Below, piece after piece: positions 34,122 to 43,344 of a DNA stretch of 64,000 bases (positions within the stretch are counted from its first letter, which is position 1; each line of letters opens with the position of its first letter). The notes beneath the pieces were generated by a model, which had not been told where the DNA came from, searched no databases, and worked only from the letters and a program-made list of their open reading frames with translations. The translations under genes were made by a program, and so were the position numbers. The stretch lies in contig NZ_LMLH01000012.1 of assembly GCF_001421885.1 (NCBI RefSeq), positions 1 to 64,000 of the forward strand, in the 5' to 3' direction. The stretch comes from Pseudomonas sp. Leaf48. Its GTDB lineage: Bacteria; Pseudomonadota; Gammaproteobacteria; Pseudomonadales; Pseudomonadaceae.

Positions 34122-35666
34122 ATGCAGTTGAATAAACAGTTCGTGGCGTGCGTGTTTTTGCTTCTGGCGGCAAGTGCTCAGGCAGATGACGGTATCGACC
34201 GTATGAGCCTCGCCGACATGCGTAATGCGTTGAATGCCGGGACCCTCAGTTCCGAGCAACTGGTCCAGCATTACCTGAATAACATCGAGGCCAACAATCA
34301 TCAGGGCCAAAAGATCAATGCGCTGGTGACAATCAATGAACAGGCGATCAATCAGGCCCGCAAGTGGGATTCTGAGCGGGCGAAAAACCCCACTGCCAAA
34401 TACGCGCCTCTGGCCGGCATTCCGTTTGTGGTGAAGGACAACTTTGACACTGCCGGTATGGTCACCTCCGGTGGCTCCTTCGTGCTACGTACGTCGGTGC
34501 CAAGTCAGGATGCTTTTACCGTCAAGAAGCTGATCGACGGGCAAGCGATCCTGCTCGGCAAAGCCAACCTGTCGGAACTGGCGGCGTCCTTTGGCTGGTT
34601 TGGTTACAGTTCGTTCGGTGGCCAGACACTGAATCCGAAAAATACCAAGCGTGATGCTTCTGGCTCCAGTAGCGGTTCTGCCGCCGCCGTGGCGGCAGCG
34701 TTTGCACCGTTTGCGCTAGGGTCGGACACCAGCGGCTCGATCCGAGCGCCAGCCAGCGTCACCGGCACAGTGGGTTTGCGACCTTCGCTGGGGTTGATCA
34801 GCCGCAGCGGCATCATTCCACTGTCGCTCGCGTTTGATACGGGTGGCGTCATAACCAACAGCGTGCTGGATCAGGCCATCGTGCTGGATGCGATTAAGGG
34901 GCAGGACAAAAGCGACCCGGCGACCCTGGATCTGGTCTCCGACAAAATACAGTTCGAGTCAACGCTGAGCCGTTCCTCGTTACAAGGAAAAACCATTGGC
35001 GTGATCACCAATTTCAAAGGCGCCAATCCAGAGGTGGATGCAGTCTTCAAGGCCGCTCAGGAAACCCTCGGCAAGCGCGGCGCTCGTGTCGTCTCCATCG
35101 AACTGCCAAAAGCTTTTGAAACCTTATGGAGCGATGTGCTCGGCCCAGTGGGAGAGGGCGAATTCAAGCCTCAATTCGAACGCTACCTCGCCACCCTCAA
35201 TCCGGGCCAACCGCGAACGCTTGCGCAGTTTCTCGAGCTGGCCAGGCAAAATCAGGCGCAAAACGCTGCACACGGGATGAACCCGGCACGCCTGGCCGGA
35301 CTGGAAACGGTCGCGAATGCCACAAGCACCGATTCGCCGCAGTACATCTCCATCCTGTCCCGGAAGATTCCTCAGTTGCGCGCGCAGCTGATGGGCATCA
35401 TGAAGCAGAACAAAGTCGACAGTCTGTTCTTCGCGACCATCAACTGCCCTGCGTCGGTGGTGCATGGCGTGACCGATGACAGTTACGTCTGCACATCCGG
35501 CGATACCTATGCGTCGTCGTATATTGCCTCCGCCACAGGATTTCCCGAGATTACGGTTCCGGCAGGCACCATCAAGGGCAACCTGCCGGTAGGTGTTTCG
35601 TTCCTGGGTGGCTATGGTGAAGACGCCAAGGTGGTTGGTTTCGGCTATGCGTTCCTTGGTCGGTAA
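34122..35666 (+). CDS. Exported amidase (amidase signature family)
   Basis: A 514-residue amidase with an N-terminal signal peptide (about 1-21, ending SAQA), so probably periplasmic. The Ser-cisSer-Lys triad is visible: Lys in FVVKDNFDT, cis-Ser in DASGSSSGSAAAV and the nucleophile Ser in GSDTSGSIRAPAS. The enzyme hydrolyses an amide bond of unknown substrate. It follows the OpuB-type importer and its terminator, on the same strand. A natural inference is that it releases the compound imported by the OpuB system. Most amidase-signature enzymes are cytoplasmic, so the signal peptide is notable. Confidence 0.87.
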   Translation: MQLNKQFVACVFLLLAASAQADDGIDRMSLADMRNALNAGTLSSEQLVQHYLNNIEANNHQGQKINALVTINEQAINQARKWDSERAKNPTAKYAPLAGIPFVVKDNFDTAGMVTSGGSFVLRTSVPSQDAFTVKKLIDGQAILLGKANLSELAASFGWFGYSSFGGQTLNPKNTKRDASGSSSGSAAAVAAAFAPFALGSDTSGSIRAPASVTGTVGLRPSLGLISRSGIIPLSLAFDTGGVITNSVLDQAIVLDAIKGQDKSDPATLDLVSDKIQFESTLSRSSLQGKTIGVITNFKGANPEVDAVFKAAQETLGKRGARVVSIELPKAFETLWSDVLGPVGEGEFKPQFERYLATLNPGQPRTLAQFLELARQNQAQNAAHGMNPARLAGLETVANATSTDSPQYISILSRKIPQLRAQLMGIMKQNKVDSLFFATINCPASVVHGVTDDSYVCTSGDTYASSYIASATGFPEITVPAGTIKGNLPVGVSFLGGYGEDAKVVGFGYAFLGR

Positions 35667-35669
35667 ACG

Positions 35670-36554
35670 TCAGATCTGTGTTAGCAGCCAGGTACGAAAC
35701 GCGACGAGTGATGGCAGCATTTCGTTGCGCGGCGGATAAGCCAGGTAATAACTGCGCTGGCTGGCAAAGGGCCGATCGAGGCTGATGAGTTCGCTGTTGG
35801 CCAACTCGTCGGCCACCAGAATACGCGGTACCAGACCGATGCCGATGCCGGCCCTGACGGCCTGGATCAAGTGTGAAGTGAGTTCGAAGCTCGGGCCCAG
35901 CCGCATCATCCGATGGGGCAGGCCTTGGTGGCTGAACCACTCGCCCCAGACGTTGGCATTGCTCGCGACGTTGAGTAGCGTCTGACCGCCAATGCGTTCC
36001 GGGGTCCAGGTGTCGTGGGCTTCGGCCGCTTGTGGGGACATGATAACCATCAGTTCTTCGGTGTGCAGGCGATGGCTGATCAAGCCTGGAAAGTCGGCAT
36101 TGCCAACGACGATCGCGGCGTCGATGCCGCTGGTTTCAAAGTCTATGGCGTCGATTCGGGAGTTGATGTGTACCAGCATGCCTGGATGGGTTTTGTAGAA
36201 GTCGTGCAGGCGCGGCAATAACCACTTCGAGCCGAAGGTCGGCAAGGTGGCCAGGCGCAACGTGCCGCTGCCTGACTGATAAGCCATGGCCTGCAACGTG
36301 GCGCTGCGGATGCGCCCGAGCGCTTCGCTCATTTCCCGCTGATAAAGACGACCGACATCGGTCAGTTGTACTTGCCGGCCTTCACGGCGGAACAACGTCA
36401 GGCCCAGTTGCTGCTCCAGCGCTTGGACTTGCCGGCTCACGGCGCTTTGGGTCAGTGAGAGCTCCATCGCTGCACGGGTATAGCTTTCATGTCGGGCGGC
36501 GGCTTCAAAAGCCAGCAGCAACGACATTGAAGGGGTGAGGTGACGGTAATTCAT
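35670..36554 (-). CDS. LysR-family regulator (GcvA-like group)
   Basis: A 294-residue LysR regulator. The N-terminal helix-turn-helix reads SYTRAAMELSLTQSAVSRQVQALEQQLGLTLFRREGR, and the effector domain follows from about residue 90, beginning GTLRLATLPTFGSKWLLPRL. It belongs to the GcvA/AmpR subgroup by its LTPSMSLLLAFEAAARHES N-terminus. It is convergent with the amidase (three-base gap) and divergent from the YdiJ-like dehydrogenase, so that gene is the likely target. Confidence 0.87.
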   Translation of the reverse strand: MNYRHLTPSMSLLLAFEAAARHESYTRAAMELSLTQSAVSRQVQALEQQLGLTLFRREGRQVQLTDVGRLYQREMSEALGRIRSATLQAMAYQSGSGTLRLATLPTFGSKWLLPRLHDFYKTHPGMLVHINSRIDAIDFETSGIDAAIVVGNADFPGLISHRLHTEELMVIMSPQAAEAHDTWTPERIGGQTLLNVASNANVWGEWFSHQGLPHRMMRLGPSFELTSHLIQAVRAGIGIGLVPRILVADELANSELISLDRPFASQRSYYLAYPPRNEMLPSLVAFRTWLLTQI

Positions 36555-36712
36555 TCGTAAAAGTCATCGATAGCGGCAGGATTATCCGTTTGTCTGGTGC
36601 CGGATCCTACAGGATCATTGGTGTAGCTGAAGACCTGAGGCTGACCCATTAATGCTCAGGCGACAAGTGTTTTGAGTTTTCCGTGATTAGACCAACAAGA
36701 GACCCGCCTGCG

Positions 36713-39700
36713 ATGATCGCTCAGTTGCCTACCGTTGCACTTGCGGCACAGTACCCGGAATTTCTGCAAGCCCTGCGTGCCAGCGGCTTTCGCGGTCAGC
36801 TTAGCGCTGACTACGCCACCCGTACCGTACTGGCGACCGATAACTCGATTTATCAGCGTCTTCCGCAAGCGGCGGTGTTCCCCCTGGATGTGGATGACAT
36901 CGTACGCATCGCGACCTTGATGGCCGAGCGACGCTTTCGCCAGATCAATCTGACCCCGCGCGGTGGTGGCACCGGTACCAACGGGCAGTCATTGACCGAT
37001 GGAATCGTGGTCGATCTGTCGCGGCACATGAACACCATCCTCGAAATCAACGTCGCCGAGCGCTGGGTGCGGGTGCAGGCGGGCGTGGTCAAAGACCAGC
37101 TCAATGCCGCGCTCAAGCCTCACGGGCTGTTCTTCGCGCCGGAGTTGTCGACGTCCAACCGTGCCACCGTCGGCGGCATGATCAACACCGACGCCAGCGG
37201 CCAGGGCAGTTGCACCTATGGCAAGACCCGTGATCACGTTCTGGAATTGCATAGCGTGCTGCTCGGTGGTGAGCGCTTGCACAGCCAGCCGCTGTCAGAT
37301 GCGGAACTGGAGGCGGCTTGCACGCAGCCCGGCCGTATCGGCCATGTGTATCGGGTGGCGCGCAGTATTCATGACACCCAGGCCGATCTGATCGAGGCGG
37401 TGTTTCCCAAGCTCAACCGTTGTCTGACCGGTTATGACCTAGCGCACTTGCGCAACGAGCAAGGGCGTTTCAACCTCAACAGTGTGCTCTGCGGTGCGGA
37501 AGGGTCATTGGGCTACATTGTCGAAGCCAAGCTCAACGTGCTGCCAATTCCAAAATACTCAGTGCTGGTGAACGTGCGTTACGGCAGCTTCATGGATGCG
37601 CTGCGCGATGCCAATGCGTTGTTGGTGCACAAGCCGTTGTCCATCGAAACCGTGGACTCCAGGGTGTTGCTGCTGGCGATGAAAGACATCGTCTGGCATA
37701 GCGTCGCCGAGTATTTTCCGACGGACGCCGAGCGCCCGACGCTGGGCATCAATCTGGTTGAGTTCAGCGGTGACGACGTGACGCAAGTGAACGCTCACGT
37801 AGCGTCTTTCGTGGCGCATCTGAAGGCCGACACGACGATCGAGCGGCTGGGCCACACGTTGGCGGAAGGCGCCGAAGCCGTGTCCCGCGTCTACACCATG
37901 CGCAAGCGATCGGTCGGACTGTTGGGCAACGTCGAAGGCGAGGTTCGGCCACAGCCATTTGTCGAAGACACCGCCGTGCCGCCGGAGAAACTGGCCGACT
38001 ACATCACTGAGTTTCGTGCATTGCTCGATAGTTATGGCCTGAGCTATGGCATGTTCGGTCACGTCGATGCCGGCGTGTTGCATGTGCGCCCGGCGCTGGA
38101 CATGAAAGACCCGGCCCAGGCCGCACTGGTCAAACCGATTTCCGATGCTGTGGCCGAGCTGACAAAACGTTACGGGGGGCTGCTGTGGGGCGAGCACGGC
38201 AAAGGTTTACGTTCGGAATACGTTCCCGGGTTTTTTGGTGAGCTGTACCCGGCGTTGCAATCGCTCAAGGGTGCGTTCGACCCACACAATCAGTTCAACC
38301 CCGGGAAGATCTGCACGCCCCCAGATGCTGCCCAAGGTTTGCTCAAGGTTGACGAAGTTTCGCTGCGGGGTGATTTGGATCGGCAGATTGATGAGCGTGT
38401 CTGGCAAAGCTTTGGCACCGCGATGCACTGCAACGGTAATGGCGCCTGCTACAACTACGACCCCAACGATGCGATGTGTCCGTCGTGGAAAGCTACACGT
38501 GAGCGGCAGCATTCGCCCAAGGGCAGGGCGTCGTTGATTCGCGAGTGGTTGCGCTTGCAAGGCGCGGCCAATATCGATGTATTGCAAGCGGCCCGGGGCA
38601 AGTTGTCGTGGTTGAGCGGGTTGCCGACAAGGTTGCGTAATAACCTGGCGCGTTCGCGCGGCGAGGCGGATTTCTCCCATGAAGTCTATGACGCGATGGC
38701 GGGCTGCCTGGCCTGCAAATCCTGCGCGGGACAATGCCCGGTCAAAGTCAACGTCCCGGAGTTCCGTTCGCGTTTTCTGGAGCTTTACCACGGTCGCTAT
38801 CAACGTCCTCTGCGTGACTACCTGATCGGCTCGCTGGAGTTCACGATTCCATACATGGCTTACGCGCCGGGCCTGTACAACGCAGTGATGGGCTCGAAAT
38901 GGGTGAGCCGCCTTCTTGAGCGACAAGTCGGCATGCTCGACAGCCCACTGATCCACCGGCATGACTTGCAGGGCACTTTGACCCGCTGCAACGTCGCGGT
39001 CGCCAGCGTGCCAGCCCTGCGCGAACTGACCGAGGCACAACGTGAGCGCAGCGTGGTGTTGGTGCAGGACGCCTTCACCCGTTACTTCGAAACGCCGTTG
39101 CTGGCGAGCTTTATCCAATTGACTCATCAATTGGGTTATCAGGTGTTTCTGGCGCCCTATAGCCCCAACGGCAAGCCTTTGCACGTGCAGGGTTTTCTCG
39201 GAGCGTTCGCCAAGGCGGCGATCCGCAACGGCAATCAACTCAAGGCTCTCGCCGACTGCGGCGTAGCACTGGTGGGATTGGACCCGGCGATGACGCTGGT
39301 CTACCGCCAGGAATATCAGAAAGTACCAGGGCTCAATGATTGCCCGAAAGTCTTGCTCCCGCAGGAGTGGCTGTTCGATGTGTTGCCCGCAAACTCGCCT
39401 CCCGCTACCCAGACATTCCGTTTGTTGGCGCACTGCACCGAGAAGACCAATGCCCCGGCCAGTACTGCGCAATGGGAAACCGTGTTTACCCGGCTTGGGC
39501 TCAAGCTGGTGACGGAGGCGACCGGCTGCTGCGGCATGTCCGGCACCTACGGCCATGAGGCGCGGAATCAGAACACCTCGCGGACCATTTTCGAGCAGTC
39601 ATGGGCTGGCCAGTTGGATAAAAAGGGCGAAGCGCTGGCGACGGGTTATTCCTGCCGCAGCCAGGTAAAGCGCTTAACCGACAGGCAGCTGCGTCATCCG

Positions 39701-39730
39701 TTGGAAGTGGTGTTGGAGTATGCGCGCTAG
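36713..39730 (+). CDS. ydiJ: FAD/Fe-S oxidoreductase, YdiJ-like (D-2-hydroxyacid dehydrogenase)
   Basis: A 1005-residue fusion of an FAD-binding PCMH domain (about 30-200; RQINLTPRGGGTGTNGQSLTDG), an FAD-linked oxidase C domain (to about 520) and a C-terminal Fe-S part. The latter has the ferredoxin motif CLACKSCAGQCPVKVNVP near 675 and a CCG motif in ATGCCGMSGTYGHE near 940. YdiJ of E. coli has this architecture and size and is a D-2-hydroxyglutarate-type dehydrogenase. The start is the ATG at 36713; a GTG at 36683 is also open. It is divergent from a LysR gene. Confidence 0.85.
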   Translation: MIAQLPTVALAAQYPEFLQALRASGFRGQLSADYATRTVLATDNSIYQRLPQAAVFPLDVDDIVRIATLMAERRFRQINLTPRGGGTGTNGQSLTDGIVVDLSRHMNTILEINVAERWVRVQAGVVKDQLNAALKPHGLFFAPELSTSNRATVGGMINTDASGQGSCTYGKTRDHVLELHSVLLGGERLHSQPLSDAELEAACTQPGRIGHVYRVARSIHDTQADLIEAVFPKLNRCLTGYDLAHLRNEQGRFNLNSVLCGAEGSLGYIVEAKLNVLPIPKYSVLVNVRYGSFMDALRDANALLVHKPLSIETVDSRVLLLAMKDIVWHSVAEYFPTDAERPTLGINLVEFSGDDVTQVNAHVASFVAHLKADTTIERLGHTLAEGAEAVSRVYTMRKRSVGLLGNVEGEVRPQPFVEDTAVPPEKLADYITEFRALLDSYGLSYGMFGHVDAGVLHVRPALDMKDPAQAALVKPISDAVAELTKRYGGLLWGEHGKGLRSEYVPGFFGELYPALQSLKGAFDPHNQFNPGKICTPPDAAQGLLKVDEVSLRGDLDRQIDERVWQSFGTAMHCNGNGACYNYDPNDAMCPSWKATRERQHSPKGRASLIREWLRLQGAANIDVLQAARGKLSWLSGLPTRLRNNLARSRGEADFSHEVYDAMAGCLACKSCAGQCPVKVNVPEFRSRFLELYHGRYQRPLRDYLIGSLEFTIPYMAYAPGLYNAVMGSKWVSRLLERQVGMLDSPLIHRHDLQGTLTRCNVAVASVPALRELTEAQRERSVVLVQDAFTRYFETPLLASFIQLTHQLGYQVFLAPYSPNGKPLHVQGFLGAFAKAAIRNGNQLKALADCGVALVGLDPAMTLVYRQEYQKVPGLNDCPKVLLPQEWLFDVLPANSPPATQTFRLLAHCTEKTNAPASTAQWETVFTRLGLKLVTEATGCCGMSGTYGHEARNQNTSRTIFEQSWAGQLDKKGEALATGYSCRSQVKRLTDRQLRHPLEVVLEYAR

Positions 39731-39907
39731 CTCACCGATAATGGGGGCGGCGTAAGTAGTCAGTGTATTCGTCCACTGCTGAGCATGTTTGACGTTTTTC
39801 CAATCGGCACGATGGGCCTCTATGTAATCGTTGACTACGTCTTGGAGCGTTACGGATTTCTGTATGCGATGGCCCACAAAGGGTAGGAAGGTGGCGAGCA
39901 TTGGCAC
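39674..39907 (-). pseudogene. Phage-type integrase fragment (P4-like, N-terminal core-binding region)
   Basis: The translated stretch TLQDVVNDYIEAHRADWKNV and the following KHAQQWTNTLTTYAAPIIGEL match the core-binding region of P4-family tyrosine integrases. The rest of the integrase, including the catalytic R...HxxR...Y, is missing, and the 3' end runs into the YdiJ-like gene. It is a relic of a mobile element. About 60 residues at most are homologous. Its presence at the end of the accessory stretch that starts after tRNA-Ser is suggestive. Confidence 0.6.
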
Positions 39908-39975
39908 TTGAGTTGCGTAGACGCCACTTGCCCCAGCTACCTAAACTGTCGGCAGCTAAGGATCGAGGGCAGGGA

Positions 39976-40902
39976 ATGAATCGCAACGAACTACGCAAGG
40001 CCGATATCAACCTGATGGTGGTGTTCGAGACCTTGATGCTCGAACGCAACGTCACGCGGGTGGCGGAGAAGTTGTTCCTCGGTCAGCCGACCATCAGTTC
40101 TGCGCTCAATCGCTTGCGTGCGATGTTCAATGATCCGTTGTTCATTCGAGTCGGCCATCGCATGGAGCCGACGGCGCGGGCCGAGGAAATCATCAGGCAC
40201 CTGTCGCCGGCACTGGATTCGTTGTCGGTGGCCTTGAGCCTGACCCATGACTTCGATCCGGCCAGCAGCACCATGACCTTTCGCATCGGGCTGTCCGACG
40301 ACGTCGAGTTTGGCCTGTTGCCGCCGTTGCTGCGGGCCCTGCGCCAGGAAGCGCCGAAGGTGGTGTTTGTCGTGCAGCACGTCGATTACTGGCGGATTCC
40401 CGATCTGCTGGCGTCCGGCGATATCACCGTGGGTATCAGTCAGACACGCGGTTTGCCGGCCAATGCCAAGCGCAAGTTGCTGCGCCATATCCAGCCGAGC
40501 ATTCTGCGCGCCGATGCCTCTGATGCGCCGCTGACCCTCGATGAATATTGTTCGCGCCCGCATGTGCTGGTGTCGCACACCGCCAATGTCAGTGGTTATG
40601 CCGATGAGTGGCTGGCAGAGATAGGTCGCAGCCGTCAGGTGGTGCTTTCGGTGCCGCAGTACAGCGCGTTGCCGGCCTTGCTCGCCGGGACTGACCTGAT
40701 TGCCAGCCTGCCGGACTACACTGCCGAGGCGATGGCAGCATCAGGGTTGTTGTTCAAGGAACCCTTTCCTTTCGAGACACCGACCCTGGATCTGTCCATG
40801 GTCTGGCTCAGTCATGTCGATACCGATCCCGCCGAGCGCTGGTTGCGTTCGCGCCTGGAAGCCTTCATGAGCGAGCGTGACGTGTTGCCGCCGCCCGAGT
40901 GA
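39976..40902 (+). CDS. LysR-family transcriptional regulator
   Basis: A 308-residue LysR regulator. The helix-turn-helix region reads NVTRVAEKLFLGQPTISSALNRLRAMFNDPLFIRVGHRMEPT, typical of the NodD/LeuO-like group, with an effector domain from about residue 95. The start is the ATG at 39976 (GGGA upstream); the open frame extends back 75 bases without support. It lies 55 bases before the isomerase gene on the same strand, so it might be co-transcribed with it. Its target is unknown. Confidence 0.87.
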   Translation: MNRNELRKADINLMVVFETLMLERNVTRVAEKLFLGQPTISSALNRLRAMFNDPLFIRVGHRMEPTARAEEIIRHLSPALDSLSVALSLTHDFDPASSTMTFRIGLSDDVEFGLLPPLLRALRQEAPKVVFVVQHVDYWRIPDLLASGDITVGISQTRGLPANAKRKLLRHIQPSILRADASDAPLTLDEYCSRPHVLVSHTANVSGYADEWLAEIGRSRQVVLSVPQYSALPALLAGTDLIASLPDYTAEAMAASGLLFKEPFPFETPTLDLSMVWLSHVDTDPAERWLRSRLEAFMSERDVLPPPE

Positions 40903-40957
40903 ACAGCGTGTTGCCGTGTTATACGTACGACCTTCGGACCCCTTAAGGAGCTACCTC

Positions 40958-41323
40958 ATGCCTCACCTGCACATGGAATACACCGCCAACCTGCCTGCGC
41001 TGAATGCCGATGTGGCGTTGATGCGGCTGAACAATACGCTGGTGGGGTCCGGCCAGTTTGCTGCTGAATTCGACATCAAGAGCCGCGCCGTCAAGGTTGA
41101 GGCATTCAAGGTCGGAACGGCATTGGCCGAGCGGGCATTCGTGCATGTGAAGCTGGCGTTGTTGAGCGGCCGCTCGGCGCAGATCAAGAAGCAGCTGTCT
41201 GAAAGCCTGCTGGCGGTGGTGCAGGATTTGTGTGAGTGGCCGGCCGGGGTGGAGGTTCAGTTGTGTGTGGAGATTCTTGATATTGATCGGGACTCCTACA
41301 GCAAGGCGGCTATCAACGGCTGA
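40958..41323 (+). CDS. 5-carboxymethyl-2-hydroxymuconate delta-isomerase family
   Basis: A 121-residue tautomerase-fold protein. It begins MPHLHMEYTANL, giving the conserved N-terminal Pro after Met removal, which is the general base. Family members act in homoprotocatechuate degradation (HpaF/HpcD), but no other hpa gene is present, so the substrate may be different. AAGGAG at 40945-40950 fixes the start at 40958. A single REP palindrome follows. Confidence 0.82.
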   Translation: MPHLHMEYTANLPALNADVALMRLNNTLVGSGQFAAEFDIKSRAVKVEAFKVGTALAERAFVHVKLALLSGRSAQIKKQLSESLLAVVQDLCEWPAGVEVQLCVEILDIDRDSYSKAAING

Positions 41324-41371
41324 ATTTCAGGTGGTTGCCTGTTTGGCGTTGCGCTAAACGACACAAAATAC

Positions 41372-41399
41372 TGTGGGAGCGAGCAGGTTCGCTCCCACA
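41372..41399. repeat. Single REP palindrome
   Basis: TGTGGGAGCGAGC/GTTCGCTCCCACA form a perfect-looking hairpin with a short loop after the isomerase gene. It may serve as its 3' end. Confidence 0.8.
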
Positions 41400-41785
41400 A
41401 AAAGCCCGGGATGTACGGGAGATGTTTAGTCGTTTCACAACCAAAGTTCTTCAAATCCCGATTTAACCCCTCAAGCCGCCGTGTGACGCTGCTGCTCATC
41501 TGTTTACTCGGTTCGCTCTATGGACGGTTGGCCAGTCACAATCCACTACAAGGCATGCAACGGCGTTCGAGCGTCGAGCCTTGGTCGTCGATTTACGTGC
41601 GCCACCGCCCCCAGTCTCTCTGCACTCCCTTCTGAATTGGCCTTCTGGGCGTTATGGCACTGTCGCCATGCGCGCCCGCCGGATTTTTGCATTTCCCGTT
41701 GATCTTCTTACAGGTCCCGCGCTGCGCGCCGGATCAAAGCGGCAGCGCCTGCGCGTTTGCCCGACGCGGAAAAAAGAGAATTCTC
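41400..41785. other. Intergenic region before the glutamine synthetase-like gene
   Basis: This gap of nearly 400 bases contains no convincing gene; short open frames lack ribosome sites and homology. It should hold the promoter of the glutamine synthetase-like gene. No clear boxes or repeats are seen. Confidence 0.3.
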
Positions 41786-43168
41786 ATGAGTTGTGCCACG
41801 ACCACCTTTGCCACCAAGCAAGAAGCCCTGACATTCCTGGACCAGAACCCGGATATCGAGATGTTCGAGTTGTTCATCCTCGACAACAACGGTGTGCCCC
41901 GGGGCAAGTTGCTGCATCGGGATGAATTGCTGGCGGTGTATGAAAGTGGTCGGCCACTGCCGAGCACCATCCTGGGCCTGACCATCAACGGCGATGATGT
42001 GGAAAATTCCGGGCTGGTCTGGGATGTCGGTGATATCGATTGCCGGGCTTACCCGATCAGCGGCAGTCTGACGCGCATGCCGTGGCGTCTGATTCCAACA
42101 GCGGCGGTGCAGGTCAGCATGCACCCCACTGAAGGCATGCCGGCGACCATCGCCGATCCCCGGCACTTGCTGGCGAAAGTCATTGAAGGCCTGCACGCCG
42201 ATGGCTATTACCCGGTCATGGCCGCCGAACTGGAGTTTTACCTGCTCGATCAGCAACGCGACAGTCATGGCCGGCCGCAACCGGCGCGGGATGTCGACGG
42301 CGGTCGCCCGCGCGGGACGCAGGTCTACGGCTTGCGTGAGCTGGAGCAGATAGAACCGTTTCTGGCCGACCTCTACAACGCCTGCAAACTCCAGGGGATT
42401 CCCGCGCGCACGGCGATTTCCGAGTACGCACCGGGACAAGTGGAAATCACCCTGGAGCACCGCACCGATGCCTTGCAGGCGATGGATGAAGCGGTGCGTT
42501 ACAAGCGCCTGGTCAAGGGCGTCGCCCACAAGCACGGCATGACGGCCTGCTTCATGGCCAAGCCTTTCGATGATCTGGCCGGCACCGGCATGCACATGCA
42601 CGTCAGTCTGGCGGACGAGGAGGGGAACAATCTGTTCGCCAGCGAAGCCGCGGACGGCACACCCCTGCTCAGGCAGGCGGTGGGTGGCATGCTCGCTACC
42701 TTGCTCGATTCCCTGCTGCTGTTCTGCCCCAACGCCAATTCCTACCGCCGGTTCCAGACCAACAGCTATGCGCCGCTGGCAGCCACCTGGGGTGTGGACA
42801 ACCGCACCGTCAGCTTGCGCGTGCCCGGTGGTCCGGCGTTCTCCCGACATATCGAACACCGCATCTGTGGCGCCGACGCCAACCCGTATCTGGCGGCGGC
42901 GGCGATTCTGGCCGGGATTCATCGGGGTATCCGTGAGCAACTTGATCCTGGTGCGCCGGTCGAGGGCAATGGCTACGCCCAGGCCAGCAAGCTGTTGCCG
43001 ACCGACTGGCTGACCACGCTGCGTTCACTGGAAGCGTCGAATTGGGCAAAGGATGCGTTCGGCAGTGAATTCCTTGGTGTGTATCTGGCCGTGAAGCGCG
43101 CCGAGTATCGCCAGTTCATGGGGGAGGTCGGGGAACAGGATTGGCGGTGGTATTTGCATCAGGCCTGA
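41786..43168 (+). CDS. Glutamine synthetase family, gamma-glutamylpolyamine synthetase (PuuA/SpuI-like)
   Basis: A 460-residue glutamine synthetase-fold enzyme. The catalytic domain has the metal and ATP motifs AAELEFYLLD, EYAPGQVEITLEH and KPFDDLAGTGMHMHVSL, plus the C-terminal RVPGGPAFSRHIEHRICGADANPYLA. It resembles PuuA/SpuI, which ligates glutamate to putrescine or other amines, rather than GlnA: the GlnA adenylylation region is not recognisable. The start is the ATG at 41786; the open frame upstream lacks a ribosome site. No other puu or spu gene is nearby. Confidence 0.82.
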   Translation: MSCATTTFATKQEALTFLDQNPDIEMFELFILDNNGVPRGKLLHRDELLAVYESGRPLPSTILGLTINGDDVENSGLVWDVGDIDCRAYPISGSLTRMPWRLIPTAAVQVSMHPTEGMPATIADPRHLLAKVIEGLHADGYYPVMAAELEFYLLDQQRDSHGRPQPARDVDGGRPRGTQVYGLRELEQIEPFLADLYNACKLQGIPARTAISEYAPGQVEITLEHRTDALQAMDEAVRYKRLVKGVAHKHGMTACFMAKPFDDLAGTGMHMHVSLADEEGNNLFASEAADGTPLLRQAVGGMLATLLDSLLLFCPNANSYRRFQTNSYAPLAATWGVDNRTVSLRVPGGPAFSRHIEHRICGADANPYLAAAAILAGIHRGIREQLDPGAPVEGNGYAQASKLLPTDWLTTLRSLEASNWAKDAFGSEFLGVYLAVKRAEYRQFMGEVGEQDWRWYLHQA

Positions 43169-43215
43169 ATTAAAGTTAATTATTCTCAAATAGCGTAAAC
43201 GTTAGAATCCTATTA

Positions 43216-43243
43216 AGAGCCAACTAATCGTTGGCTTCTTTTT
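43216..43243 (+). terminator. Rho-independent terminator after the glutamine synthetase-like gene
   Basis: AGCCAAC (43218-43224) and GTTGGCT (43230-43236) enclose a five-base loop and are followed by TCTTTTT. Confidence 0.82.
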
Positions 43244-43344
43244 CACAAAAAATTGATGGTCGGCTTTCTAGCATGAGTACTGTCACGGTAAATGAATTTT
43301 TCACATTTGCCGAAGGCACCTATCTTCAGGAATAGCCGAGCCTC

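Noticed and set aside
39730..39976. Second copy of the tRNA-Ser 3' end marking an island attachment site
   Set aside because: I looked for the tRNA 3' end (TTCGAATCCCTATCTCTCCG) near the integrase fragment and found no match, so no att pair is reported.
43169..43344. PmrA-type operator before eptA
   Set aside because: A few TTAA-like words occur at 43168-43185, but their spacing does not match the PmrA box and the terminator of the upstream gene lies between them and eptA.
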